Shown: piece by piece, positions 1-8,244 of the stretch
How the letters are laid out: every line of letters begins with the position of its first letter
How positions within the stretch are numbered: the first letter of the stretch is position 1
Assembly: GCA_050633705.1 (NCBI GenBank)
Contig: JBOEGZ010000006.1
Location: forward strand, 1-64,000
DNA: 64,000 bases
Direction: 5' to 3'
DNA from: JAJFHI01 sp050633705
Lineage (GTDB): Bacteria > Pseudomonadota > Alphaproteobacteria > Rhizobiales > Hyphomicrobiaceae
Translations under genes and position numbers: made by a program
The notes under the pieces: model-generated
The model's input: only the letters and a program-made list of their open reading frames with translations
What the model was told of the DNA's origin: nothing
Database searches by the model: none

Positions 1-1
1 C

Positions 2-514
2 CTTGGGCCGCGCCCAATTCTCCAAATTGGTGCTTCTGCAAAAATTTTGATTGTTGGACAGGCACCGGGACAGAAAGCCCACAACAAAGGCATTCCGTTC
101 GATGATCCATCCGGAGACCGGCTAAGAGATTGGTTGGGCGTTGATCGAGGCACGTTCTATGATGCCTCGAAGATCGCAATACTGCCGATGGGATTCTGTT
201 ATCCGGGCACTGGAAAGAGCGGCGACCTGCCCCCGCGCACCGAATGTGCCCCCGCGTGGCGTGATAGCGTTTTAGAGACACTAGAAGCCGTTGAGCTGAC
301 ACTGCTTATTGGTCGGTACGCCATTGACTGGCACTTACCCGAGTATTCCGATCACACAGTGACTGGCGCCGTGCAGTCTTGGGCCGATGTTTGGCCCAAG
401 AAACTAATCTTGCCCCATCCAAGCCCCAGAAATAACAGGTGGCTGAAGGCGAATCCATGGTTCGTAGATGATGTCATCCCCACGTTACAAAAACGCATAA
501 AGCAGTTGGTCTGA
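2..514 (+). CDS. Uracil-DNA glycosylase family protein (5' end outside window)
   Basis: The reading frame is open from base 2 with no start in the window, so the gene begins upstream and only the last ~170 residues are seen. The visible part opens with a short strand leading into GQAPG, then DPSGDRLRDWLGV, and near the C terminus HPSPRNNRW. This order (GQxPG water-activating motif early, HPSP-type DNA-intercalation loop late) is that of the uracil-DNA glycosylase superfamily, in the small uncharacterised group common in alphaproteobacteria rather than classical Ung. The family excises damaged or uracil bases from DNA; the exact substrate cannot be told. Codon 16 of the visible part is a TTG, but the sequence before it reads as normal protein, so it is not the start. 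Confidence 0.8.
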   Translation, partial: LGPRPILQIGASAKILIVGQAPGQKAHNKGIPFDDPSGDRLRDWLGVDRGTFYDASKIAILPMGFCYPGTGKSGDLPPRTECAPAWRDSVLETLEAVELTLLIGRYAIDWHLPEYSDHTVTGAVQSWADVWPKKLILPHPSPRNNRWLKANPWFVDDVIPTLQKRIKQLV

Positions 515-859
515 TCTCACATGAAACCAGACTTCGTATCGGTTTGCGAATACTCTTTCCAAATCTTTACGGCTGTTAGGGCGTTCCTCCTTGCGGGATG
601 CTAATCAACGCACAACGCGCTGGCGCAAGTTTGGATCGTTATCACCATCCTCTCTGATCTCGCGGTTTATTTCCTGGACCGCAACGCTGATCCCGTGATG
701 GCCGGGTGATCGAGACTGCACACTGTTTCGTGTTTCTCGGCCCACACAGGCAACAGGACCTGCAACACCTCAAGTTGGTCAACTTCTAAGACTGGCAAGC
801 GACCTACTGATGGTTCGGCGCGCTGTTCTGAGCGCGATCAGCGCGTGAGGACATAAAAT
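515..859. other. Intergenic stretch, no gene seen
   Basis: Lies between the glycosylase gene and the tRNA. The only open frames are short and lack a ribosome site. There is a GC-rich self-complementary patch just before the tRNA 3' end (around 818-846, GCGC-rich) that could help end tRNA transcription, but it has no T-run. Confidence 0.5.
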
Positions 860-951
860 TGGCGGAGACGGAGGGATTCGAACCCTCGGTACGCGTTTCC
901 ACGTACGACGATTTAGCAAACCGCTACCTTCAGCCACTCGGTCACGTCTCC
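860..951 (-). tRNA. tRNA-Ser (anticodon GCU)
   Basis: On the reverse strand the sequence folds as a class II tRNA: a 7-bp acceptor stem GGAGACG/CGTCTCC, a D-arm with GAGTGGCTGAAGG, an anticodon loop TTTGCTAAA reading GCT for AGC/AGU serine codons, a long variable arm around GTACGTGGAAACGCGTAC, and a T-arm GGTTCGAATCC. The discriminator is G and the CCA end is encoded. The length of 92 nt fits serine tRNAs. It stands alone with no other tRNA nearby. Confidence 0.97.
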
Positions 952-1296
952 AGAAGCCAAAACGAAATATCAGGTAGGCGAACATCGTATAGAGGGCGTC
1001 GCAGGCGAATGCAAGGAAGGGAATGGCCGCCAAACGCCCATTCTTTCCGCTTTGCCTGCTCTCTTAACAAATCCAGCCCCCAAAACCGCCAATTCAGGCT
1101 GGAACGGGCCCATCAAAACACCTATCAAGGCACAAATCATGGTGCTGATTTTTTCGAAAATTGATCAATTGATGCGAACAAGCCTGATTTGAGGTAGAAA
1201 AGGCGCATGTTGCAGGCTGGGAAACGGTCGTTTGCCATGAATTTTCTCAATGCACGCCACGAATCGACTGTGGAGACGCAAAAGGACATCGGTGCC
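952..1296. other. Intergenic stretch with a 12-bp palindrome
   Basis: No convincing gene. It should hold the tRNA-Ser promoter (reading left) and the promoter of the exported protein to the right. A perfect 12-bp palindrome AATTGATCAATT lies at 1159-1170, about 130 bp before the next start; it could be an operator, but palindromes this A+T-rich can arise by chance. Confidence 0.4.
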
Positions 1297-1998
1297 ATGT
1301 CGCACACAATGACTGCCAATTTTGTGGGAAAGCGCCTCAACACAATTGCTGGCATGCGATCAATTCTAGCGCTGGTGTTGATGGCCATGGCCGCTGCCAC
1401 ATTCAACAATCCGCAAGCGTTGGCTAAGGACGTATGCGTTACCTGTCAGCAGCCAAAAATGAATTACCGCTGTAGAGTGCCAGATCTCAACATTGGACGA
1501 GCCTCAGATGCCGCAGCAAGCTACTTGTGCATCACAGCCATGGCCAAAAGCGGCGGCCATAGCGAATGTCAAATTCAACGCAATCCCAAGGAATTCAAAT
1601 GCCTTGGCCAAATACGTGTCCTCGATCCGAAAGGTAAAATTCTCGATCAAGACGGGGCAACCGTTGAGCACACGACGAAAGGTGACGAACAAAAGCCCAA
1701 TTCGCAACAACCGATCGATAACGCCGCTGTGCCAAAAGACGAAGGCGAGTTATCTACGACAGATGCCCCCTCTTCTGAACCCTCCAAGGCGGGTCAGGAA
1801 ACGGATAAGAAAAGCGCTAAAAAAACCGAACCAAGCGGCCCGCCCAAAACGGTAGAAGAACTTGCCATCAAGACAGCGGAACAGTCGAAAAAAGGGCTGG
1901 ATAAAGCTGGAGAGGCGATCAAGGGCGCTGGCAAGGCGGTTGGCAATGCCGCCAAAAAGTCTTGGGACTGCATCGCGTCACTCTTTGCAGACTGTTGA
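1297..1998 (+). CDS. Exported Cys-containing protein of unknown function
   Basis: I do not recognise this 233-residue protein. The start chosen (ATG 1297) has AAGGAC about 9 nt upstream; the open frame extends back to 1207 without a ribosome site. Residues ~20-44 form a signal peptide (hydrophobic run LALVLMAMAAATF, cleavage after QALA). The mature part begins with a compact Cys-bearing region (VCVTCQQP, YRCRVPD, SYLCI, HSECQ, FKCLG), then a long Lys/Ser/Pro/Glu linker that looks disordered, then a Gly/Ala/Lys amphipathic stretch and a last pair of Cys (SWDCIASLFADC). The shape suggests a periplasmic protein with disulfides. Gene reality is likely from the signal peptide and composition; function is unknown. 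Confidence 0.65.
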   Translation: MSHTMTANFVGKRLNTIAGMRSILALVLMAMAAATFNNPQALAKDVCVTCQQPKMNYRCRVPDLNIGRASDAAASYLCITAMAKSGGHSECQIQRNPKEFKCLGQIRVLDPKGKILDQDGATVEHTTKGDEQKPNSQQPIDNAAVPKDEGELSTTDAPSSEPSKAGQETDKKSAKKTEPSGPPKTVEELAIKTAEQSKKGLDKAGEAIKGAGKAVGNAAKKSWDCIASLFADC

Positions 1999-2075
1999 GA
2001 CTGTGAAAAGCCTTATACCTTTGCCTGCCCGCGAGACATTTACCCCGGTCCCCGATCTACATACCCGCGTATGAA

Positions 2076-2345
2076 TTACTGTAATTTCAACCAAGCGCGT
2101 GCCATTTTTTGCGCTTCGCGAATTTCTTCTTTGCTCATTTCAGCTGCAAGTTCTGTACGATAGTGGCGAGCAGTTTCACTGCCCCGCAATGCCGCAAGGT
2201 TAAACCATTTGTGAGCCTGAACGATATCGGGCTCGACATCACGGCCAGTGCTATAAACCAAACCCAGCTCGAAGAGAGCATCTGGGGTATCTACCGGTGC
2301 AACACCTTCGATCATGTCGTGTGCTGCAAAGTCTAGGCGCGCCAT
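2076..2345 (-). CDS. Sel1-repeat family protein
   Basis: Small 89-residue protein. Residues ~24-58 form a single Sel1-like helical repeat (ALFELGLVYSTGR, then AHKWFNLAALRG), followed by a charged C-terminal helix (AEMSKEEIREAQKMARAWLK). Sel1 repeats mediate protein contacts; no enzyme motif is present. The form with an N-terminal MARLDFAAHDM segment resembles a family of short Sel1 proteins found across alphaproteobacteria. The start is supported by GGAG 7-8 nt upstream. There is no signal peptide, so it should be cytoplasmic. It is convergent with the exported protein on its left and shares no obvious operon. Confidence 0.8.
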   Translation of the reverse strand: MARLDFAAHDMIEGVAPVDTPDALFELGLVYSTGRDVEPDIVQAHKWFNLAALRGSETARHYRTELAAEMSKEEIREAQKMARAWLKLQ

Positions 2346-2816
2346 AACAGCAACTCCATTTTTCTAACTCAAAACCAAAAAACTGAGACCCCCAATCCGA
2401 CACTCGAAATGGCTCAGCTCTACACCACCAACGCTAAGTTGGCATGAGGTGACCATCGCAATCAGCTCATGATAAATTGGTAAACGTAGCGGTTAGAAAT
2501 CATTAAGTTGAGCGCCGCATTGATGAACACTTTGGCCTCACCGTGTTCCACAGCGAGACAAACGTGCTGCGTGCAAGCGAGAAGAAATAAAATATTAGGT
2601 TTTGGCGTAACCCTTCTCTAACCATAAATCCAATTGTCTTGAAATTACTGACACTTATGATCAACAAGCCGTGCCGAATTTACAGCCATTCAGCAACGGT
2701 TCATGTGGCGACTGTTAAGCATATCATCAGGAGTTCGAAAGCTTTTAGGTCAGGTGTGAGGGCGCTTGACGCATTGAAAGGCAAGCCATGCATAAGTGGC
2801 AATTGGGAGCGGGTAG
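2346..2816. other. Intergenic stretch, no gene seen
   Basis: A 471-bp divergent spacer carrying the promoters for the Sel1 protein (left) and a small lipoprotein (right). It is A+T-rich around 2575-2650, as expected for a promoter zone. No ORF with a credible start or composition and no recognisable RNA motif. Confidence 0.45.
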
Positions 2817-3089
2817 ATGTTGAAACTGAATCAACTAAAAACAGTTGCTTTGACTGCAGGCATCGCCGTTTTGTGTAGTGCTTGCGCAAACGATCCGCTG
2901 GCATCTGCGCCAATGCAACTGGGAGCCCAGCACCCCGCGCCGATGCAGCACACCACCAATGCGCAAAATAAGCCTGCCGACTGGGTCCAACCTAGAAAGA
3001 CATTATCGGACAAAATGTTGGCCGCCAGCGCACTTGAACGCGCCACGGGTCGCAAACCACATCCAACCCGTTTTCGCGATGTTGACTAG
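2817..3089 (+). CDS. Small putative lipoprotein
   Basis: A 90-residue protein with a lipoprotein signal: basic start (MLKLNQLK), hydrophobic core (TVALTAGIAVL) and lipobox LCSAC ending at Cys-23, so it should be lipidated and anchored to a membrane. The mature part of about 67 residues is hydrophilic, rich in Pro/Gln/Asn, and shows no known domain. GGGAG lies about 9 nt before the ATG. It is convergent with the glycosyltransferase gene, separated by 65 bp with no clear terminator. Function unknown. Confidence 0.65.
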   Translation: MLKLNQLKTVALTAGIAVLCSACANDPLASAPMQLGAQHPAPMQHTTNAQNKPADWVQPRKTLSDKMLAASALERATGRKPHPTRFRDVD

Positions 3090-3154
3090 CTGGTCGTGAC
3101 CGACACAGACCGTGCACCACTATCCTGGATTTTCCGGTTCCTAAAACACCTGAA

Positions 3155-4711
3155 CTATTGACGAGCACGCGCTTGATCATCGATGCGCAACATCCGCCAA
3201 GACGTCGTGTGATACCCCGTTTCACGCCATAGGTGTCGCCAGGGAATTTCTAGTTTCACGCTTTGCTTGGCCTTGATATCAGGCGTCCATGTCGGACGGA
3301 ACCATCTTTCGGCAGCGCTCATCCCATCCTTCTCTCGCCAAATATAAACGCGCCCGGTGTTCATAGAACCTGATGGCGCGTATGCAGGAGCGCCAACAAT
3401 CGAAATTGGCGTATTGGCGAACACTTGGCGCAAATTACCCGCAAGCTCAGGGTCATAAGTGACGATCTTATGGTCGCGAAACCCGTTTTTTTTCATCGCT
3501 TCGCCAAGCTCGACATAAGGCATTCCCCAGCGACATTTTTTGCAAACCGGGTGCATGACATAAAGGTTTGCCAAGCGAGCAGATAGTGCAAATGCTGCAA
3601 TTGCCAAGGCCAACACAGCAAAGCGTTTGACCTGTCCCGCACTCTTGTCGCTATCTCTCACGACCCCGAATAACCAGATCACGGTGGTGATATAGAGCGC
3701 CATATATGCATGAATTGGCTGGCGGCCAAGTTTCAAAACAAGCGCACCTACGATGGAGGCAACAAAACAAATAACCGTCACATGCCAAACAAGTTGTAGA
3801 GGGTCGCCTGGCTCATTGCGATTTATAGGTTGCCTTATCTTACGCCAGGCCGCCTGCATAAATCCTGGAAACATTATTGGAACAATGACAACCAGAGGTG
3901 CAAGGTAAAAAAATGGTCCCCGAATGGCGTCAATGACACCACGCCAATAATCTTTGTTGCTCGCAGCCCCTGCCCGATACCAATCCGCCACGCGGCTATT
4001 GTCGTTCAGCACCCAACCAACATACGGGGCAATGATTATACCTGCCAGCACGAGACTTAATAGCGATCGTGGCTTCAACACTTTGCTTCGAAAGGCTGGT
4101 TGCAACATCGCGCCTACAATAAGGGCTGCCAAGAACGCAGCAAAGACGCGTTCCGTCAACAAACCCAATCCGACAACGACACCAAACAACACATAGTCGA
4201 ACCATCGCCCATGATCTAACAGGCGAACGAACAAAAACACAGTCGCACTGACCGCAACCATGGCCAGGACCTGATGCGTAAAACCTTCATGAAACCGCCA
4301 GCTAATAGAATAGATCAGAGCCAGAGATTCAACCGTTAGGACTGCGTAGACATGACGGCCCAGAATTCGTCTGGCGGTGAGATAGAGAAAGCCAACTGTG
4401 GCCGTTAGCGCTGCATACTTGATCAGCAAAAAGCTTTCCAGCGTTGGCCCGAGCCATTGCTGAACCAACCACAAAACCCAGTTGTAAAGCGGAGGCTGTC
4501 GAGGATATGTATCATATCCCAACGCCAACTCTTGACCGAGCACATTGGCAATCACATCGTCTTCACCCAATACATCAGAGACGAGCAGGCGAAAGCCGGA
4601 ATGAAGCAATGCGTAAAACAACACGCCAGCTAAAACCAAACTGAGCCCATAAAGGATGCGCGTTTCCTGATCCTCTCGAACCGCAGCCGTCTCCTGCGTG
4701 CTTTGTTCCAC
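3155..4711 (-). CDS. GT39/ArnT-type membrane glycosyltransferase
   Basis: A polytopic membrane protein of ~518 residues with around ten hydrophobic segments. The first periplasmic loop contains an acidic pair (LGEDDVIAN) and the phrase RQPPLYNW, features of the GT39/GT83 (PMT/ArnT) fold, whose members move a sugar from a polyprenyl-phosphate donor onto lipid or protein on the outer face of the inner membrane. The soluble C-terminal domain (from about residue 385) is periplasmic and short. The frame opens at a TTG at 4732, but a GTG at 4711 has GAGGA 10 nt upstream and is preferred. The acceptor cannot be told. The quinone oxidoreductase gene lies just downstream on the same strand, 52 nt away. 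Confidence 0.8.
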   Translation of the reverse strand: MEQSTQETAAVREDQETRILYGLSLVLAGVLFYALLHSGFRLLVSDVLGEDDVIANVLGQELALGYDTYPRQPPLYNWVLWLVQQWLGPTLESFLLIKYAALTATVGFLYLTARRILGRHVYAVLTVESLALIYSISWRFHEGFTHQVLAMVAVSATVFLFVRLLDHGRWFDYVLFGVVVGLGLLTERVFAAFLAALIVGAMLQPAFRSKVLKPRSLLSLVLAGIIIAPYVGWVLNDNSRVADWYRAGAASNKDYWRGVIDAIRGPFFYLAPLVVIVPIMFPGFMQAAWRKIRQPINRNEPGDPLQLVWHVTVICFVASIVGALVLKLGRQPIHAYMALYITTVIWLFGVVRDSDKSAGQVKRFAVLALAIAAFALSARLANLYVMHPVCKKCRWGMPYVELGEAMKKNGFRDHKIVTYDPELAGNLRQVFANTPISIVGAPAYAPSGSMNTGRVYIWREKDGMSAAERWFRPTWTPDIKAKQSVKLEIPWRHLWRETGYHTTSWRMLRIDDQARARQ

Positions 4712-4762
4712 GCTGCTAAATTCCTCGAACAATTTTTATCGTGATGTGTTTGGCAGTGGTGT

Positions 4763-5743
4763 TCAAGATTGGGTTGTCAATACGGTCGAACCCGTTGTTT
4801 GGCGTGCTTCAAGATCGCGATGCGCTGTGGCCACGTCAGACAAAGCATACGTTTGATTGACAGAAATTTTCACATGCCCCTTCTCAACAACATCGAACAA
4901 TTCTTGCGTCGCTGCTTCCAAGTCTTGGCGCTCGGAAATATAAGTCATCAAAGTTGGTCGCGTCGCAAACAGTGAGCCCTTTTGTGCCAACACACCAATA
5001 TTAAACGCCTCAACAGCTCCGGAGGCATTTCCGTAACTCACCCACAAACCGCGTGGTTTCAGGCAATCAAGTGACGCGGGATACGTATCCTTGCCAATTG
5101 AATCGTAGACAACATCACAGCCTCGACCATCGGTCAGCTCTTTTACGCGTGCAACGAAATCTTCATCGCGATAATTGATCGTGTGCGTACAGCCGTTTTC
5201 TTTAGCAAGTTTGGCTTTTTCTTCCGAACCCACTGTGCCTATTATCGTTGCCCCAAGATGGCGCGCCCACTGACACGCAATAAGACCAACACCACCGGCT
5301 GCGGCATGAAATAACATTGTCGTTGACGGGCCGACCGAAAACGTTCGGCGCAAAAGGTATTGCGCAGTCAGGCCTTGCAACATCATGGCCGCCGCCGTCT
5401 GGTCATCGATGCTATCTGGAAGTTTCACGACACGACCCGCCGGCACGCATCGTTCTTCTGCGTAGCTCCCCAAAACATCCGCGTAAGCAACGCGGTCACC
5501 GACTTCAAGTCCGTCGACATCCGCCCCGACGTCGACGATGACACCCGCTGCTTCCATGCCAATTGCCGCTGGCAAGGAGGCAATCGGATAAAGTCCTTCG
5601 CGATGATAGACGTCGATATAATTCAAACCGATCGCCGTTTGACGCAACCGGACTTCGCCCGATTTTGGCGGCCCAACGGCCACTTCAACCCACGACAAAA
5701 CATCCGGGCCCCCGGTCTGTGAAATCTGAACAGCATGCGCCAC
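4763..5743 (-). CDS. Zinc-independent quinone oxidoreductase (MDR family)
   Basis: NAD(P)H-dependent quinone or enone reductase of the medium-chain dehydrogenase family, 326 residues. The N-terminal GroES-like half has GLNYIDVYHREGLYP and GMEAAGVIVDVG, and the Rossmann half has HAAAGGVGLIACQWAR followed by NYRDEDF. The zinc ligands of alcohol dehydrogenases are missing, as in Qor proteins. The start is a GTG at 5743 with a textbook GGGAGGA 7 nt upstream; the frame extends 13 codons further but those carry no ribosome site. The substrate is not predictable from sequence. Confidence 0.9.
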   Translation of the reverse strand: MAHAVQISQTGGPDVLSWVEVAVGPPKSGEVRLRQTAIGLNYIDVYHREGLYPIASLPAAIGMEAAGVIVDVGADVDGLEVGDRVAYADVLGSYAEERCVPAGRVVKLPDSIDDQTAAAMMLQGLTAQYLLRRTFSVGPSTTMLFHAAAGGVGLIACQWARHLGATIIGTVGSEEKAKLAKENGCTHTINYRDEDFVARVKELTDGRGCDVVYDSIGKDTYPASLDCLKPRGLWVSYGNASGAVEAFNIGVLAQKGSLFATRPTLMTYISERQDLEAATQELFDVVEKGHVKISVNQTYALSDVATAHRDLEARQTTGSTVLTTQS

Positions 5744-6102
5744 GACAATATCCTCCCTCAATTCCAACTTTAACCATCGCAAAAAAATTGGTTCCAGTCA
5801 CACACATTTCCGATAGTCACCACACCAAACATGCCAAAATTTCTTACGCAAATTCAATGACCTGATCATCTCCATAAGAAATTCAAGGAAAGTTGTCGCA
5901 GCAAAAGCGACACCGGGACCCTGTGTACGAAACACCAGACCGCCTTGACCCTGCCATGACCGCCTTTTAGAGCACAACCACCCCTTGGGGTAATGTCAGA
6001 TCGAATTTAAAGTTTTTAAATTTTGTGCAGTGTCTGTTCTCAACGTCTTTAGGGAATTGATGCGCTTTAAAAGAAATAAGTGACAGGCGCAGAGCTCAAC
6101 AC
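5744..6102. other. Divergent promoter region, no gene seen
   Basis: A 359-bp spacer between the quinone oxidoreductase (left) and the lipoprotein (right). Contains an A+T-rich tract around 6000-6028 (TTTAAAGTTTTTAAATTTT) that probably belongs to the rightward promoter. No ORF or RNA motif recognised. Confidence 0.45.
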
Positions 6103-6606
6103 ATGCACGACCCAATCTCACAACACGGCATAGACCCACTGGCTCGGACAATCGGCAATCGCAGTTTTGGCTGCAAACACAATAAATTTGCCTACATAAT
6201 AGCGCTCGCCATGGCCCTTTCTGGCTGCGCCAATGGATCTACAGCAACTGTGACCACAAACAGTGGATTGCGCTGCGTCGACGACAGTTCTCATTGCATT
6301 AAGCAACGCCAGTATGCTCTGAATGCCATGCTTTCAGACCCTGCAAATCGTTGGGTTCACCAAACCGTATCCGCAGACGCATACGCATCAGGCGTGCGCT
6401 TGTTTGCTTTCAAGAAAAAAAAGAAACAGCTTCCATGTGGTGACTTGCGGCGTGGTCACCAGGAAGCTCAAAATGCCCGAACCGTCTTAAATGGCCCGTC
6501 GGCGAAGCATTTGTCATCGGGCCAGATTGCTCGCGGCGCTATGCTGGGTACAGAGGTTGCACGAGAACTCAAACGCGAAATCCGGCGGCGATGCGGTAAA
6601 GCATGA
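6103..6606 (+). CDS. Conserved putative lipoprotein
   Basis: A 167-residue protein with a long polar N terminus, then a hydrophobic stretch (FAYIIALAMALSG) ending in the lipobox LSGC, giving a lipidated Cys near residue 42. The mature domain carries LRCVDDSSHCIKQRQ, ANRWVHQ, YASGVRLFAFKKKKKQLPC and a C-terminal RGAMLGTEVARELKREIRRRC. The order 'two Cys, W, YASGVRLFAF, Cys' is one I associate with an uncharacterised lipoprotein family in Hyphomicrobiales; function is unknown. The oligo-A tract coding five lysines (near 6413-6425) is a possible slippage site. The start may instead be internal, since 40 residues before the lipobox is long. Confidence 0.7.
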   Translation: MHDPISQHGIDPLARTIGNRSFGCKHNKFAYIIALAMALSGCANGSTATVTTNSGLRCVDDSSHCIKQRQYALNAMLSDPANRWVHQTVSADAYASGVRLFAFKKKKKQLPCGDLRRGHQEAQNARTVLNGPSAKHLSSGQIARGAMLGTEVARELKREIRRRCGKA

Positions 6607-6745
6607 GCCTCGTGGCTTTTTCAGGAACAACAAGAAATTCTTGACGTAGATCACTATTGTAATTCACTGAGAGCGCACCGATATCGCCACCAACCACCTC
6701 TTTATCAGGATCGATCCCAACAACTTATAGGACGCTTCAAGGCCG

Positions 6746-7315
6746 ATGGACTTTCAAAGCTACGCCGACGCCACCATGGAGTTTGTCCGCAACAATCAAG
6801 CTTGGGCTGGTCCCGTAATTTTCATCCTGGCGTTTGGCGAGAGCCTGGCCTTTATCTCGATCCTTTTGCCATTCTGGGCCATGTTGGTGGGCATCGGTGG
6901 CTTGATCGTTGCGACAGGCACACTTGTTGATTTTGGTCTTGTGTGGGTCGCTGCCAGCCTTGGCGCTGCCTTCGGTGATTGGGTCTCTTATTGGCTTGGC
7001 AAGCATTACCACGAAGAAATCGCTGGCATGTGGCCGCTATCGCGCCGCCCTGAGCTTATCCCGCGTGGGCAAAAGTTTTTTGAAGAGTATGGCGTATGGG
7101 CCATTGTTATTGGCCGTTTCTTTGGTCCATTGCGCGCAGCCGTTCCCATTGTGGCAGGCATAGCAGAAATGCCATTTCGAAAATTTCAGATTGCCAATTT
7201 CGCATCCGCCTTCCTGTGGGCCGGCGTTTTGTTAATTCTTGGCGCTGTCGGACTGAAGAGCATGTTCCAAATATTCCCATGGGTCTATCAGAACATGAGC
7301 GGACTTTTTGGCTAA
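6746..7315 (+). CDS. DedA/SNARE-associated family membrane protein
   Basis: A 189-residue membrane protein of the DedA superfamily, which includes undecaprenyl-phosphate and phospholipid transporters acting in envelope upkeep. Early motif FGESLAFISILLPFWAML, then GAAFGDWVSYWLGKH, the FFEEYGVWAIVIGRFFGPLR stretch (the family's G-x-x-x-[VI]-x-[IL]-[GS]-R-F signature) and VAGIAEMPFRKF. Two re-entrant regions and four or five membrane segments are visible. AAGGCC precedes the ATG. It is convergent with the btaB-like gene, separated by 13 nt. Confidence 0.92.
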   Translation: MDFQSYADATMEFVRNNQAWAGPVIFILAFGESLAFISILLPFWAMLVGIGGLIVATGTLVDFGLVWVAASLGAAFGDWVSYWLGKHYHEEIAGMWPLSRRPELIPRGQKFFEEYGVWAIVIGRFFGPLRAAVPIVAGIAEMPFRKFQIANFASAFLWAGVLLILGAVGLKSMFQIFPWVYQNMSGLFG

Positions 7316-7328
7316 CCCGCAACTTTAG

Positions 7329-8006
7329 CTAAGCCGCAACAACATCATCTGCCAGCGGCTTTTCAATCACTGCATAGCGAACGTAATCACGATACAGCGT
7401 GGCAAAACGCACACGACCACCATCCACCGTCGCCAGTTCGCGCATCAGGTCATAAAGCGCGGCTTGCGGGGTCACTGAAAATTTTCCCAGCCAGATCTCC
7501 ACGCCGCGCTTAAACCAGCTCGGCAGGTCGTCTTGTTGACCAAAATCAACAACATGAAGCGAACCTCCTGGGCGCACCACTTTGTAAGCTTGAGATAAGG
7601 CGAATTGCCAATTCGGGATCATCGATACCGCATAGGAAAAAAACACACGGTCAAAATACGGAGCCCCAAACAAATTCTCAGGCGAAAAATTCGTCGCATC
7701 GCCGAGGCTCAGCGCAATACGTTGCGAAAACCCGAGACCTAGAATTTTTTCCTCTGCCGTCTCAAGCATCATCGGCGATACATCAAGACCATAAAGACGA
7801 ATTTGGGGGTACTGGCGTGCGGCAAAAATTAGGTTGCGCCCGGTGCCACAACCAATTTCCAAAATTGTTGCGTCAGGAGGAGGACGCAAATCTTCAATGA
7901 GGTGGTCGCGCCCCAACAGAAATAACTTACGAGTCAAATCGTAGACATGGCGTTGGTGGCGATAGATGCCATCCATACGCTGTCGCGCGTTTTCTTCCCC
8001 TGTCAT
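7329..8006 (-). CDS. btaB: BtaB-like diacylglycerylhomoserine N-methyltransferase
   Basis: Class I SAM-dependent methyltransferase of ~225 residues. The SAM-binding motif I is ATILEIGCGTGRN, followed by LYGLDVSPMML and a motif-IV-like FDRVFFSYAVSMIP. The opening MDGIYRHQRHVYDLTRKLFLLGRD is characteristic of BtaB, which adds three methyl groups to diacylglycerylhomoserine to make the betaine lipid DGTS, a phosphate-free membrane lipid. The usual partner BtaA, which makes the homoserine lipid, is normally adjacent but is not in this window. The start is unsure: ATG 8006 or TTG 8015. Other alphaproteobacterial lipid methyltransferases such as PmtA are the main alternative, but the N terminus fits BtaB better. 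Confidence 0.8.
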   Translation of the reverse strand: MTGEENARQRMDGIYRHQRHVYDLTRKLFLLGRDHLIEDLRPPPDATILEIGCGTGRNLIFAARQYPQIRLYGLDVSPMMLETAEEKILGLGFSQRIALSLGDATNFSPENLFGAPYFDRVFFSYAVSMIPNWQFALSQAYKVVRPGGSLHVVDFGQQDDLPSWFKRGVEIWLGKFSVTPQAALYDLMRELATVDGGRVRFATLYRDYVRYAVIEKPLADDVVAA

Positions 8007-8244
8007 TCCAACCAATCACGCTTAAAAAGCTACGTGTCCCACAATCCCTAATCGTGCACCACATCTTAATCTTACGAGAAAACCTGTTCGCCTGGAGAAA
8101 TCAGTGACGACGTGAAGATATGCTGCGGTTAAAAAAACGATTTGCTGCTTAACTGAGCAAGCCCAATGCAATGCGAAACCGATCCCGCAGTCTTTCGCCC
8201 CATTACACCACCAACTCGACACCGCTAGCTCTACACTCCTAACT

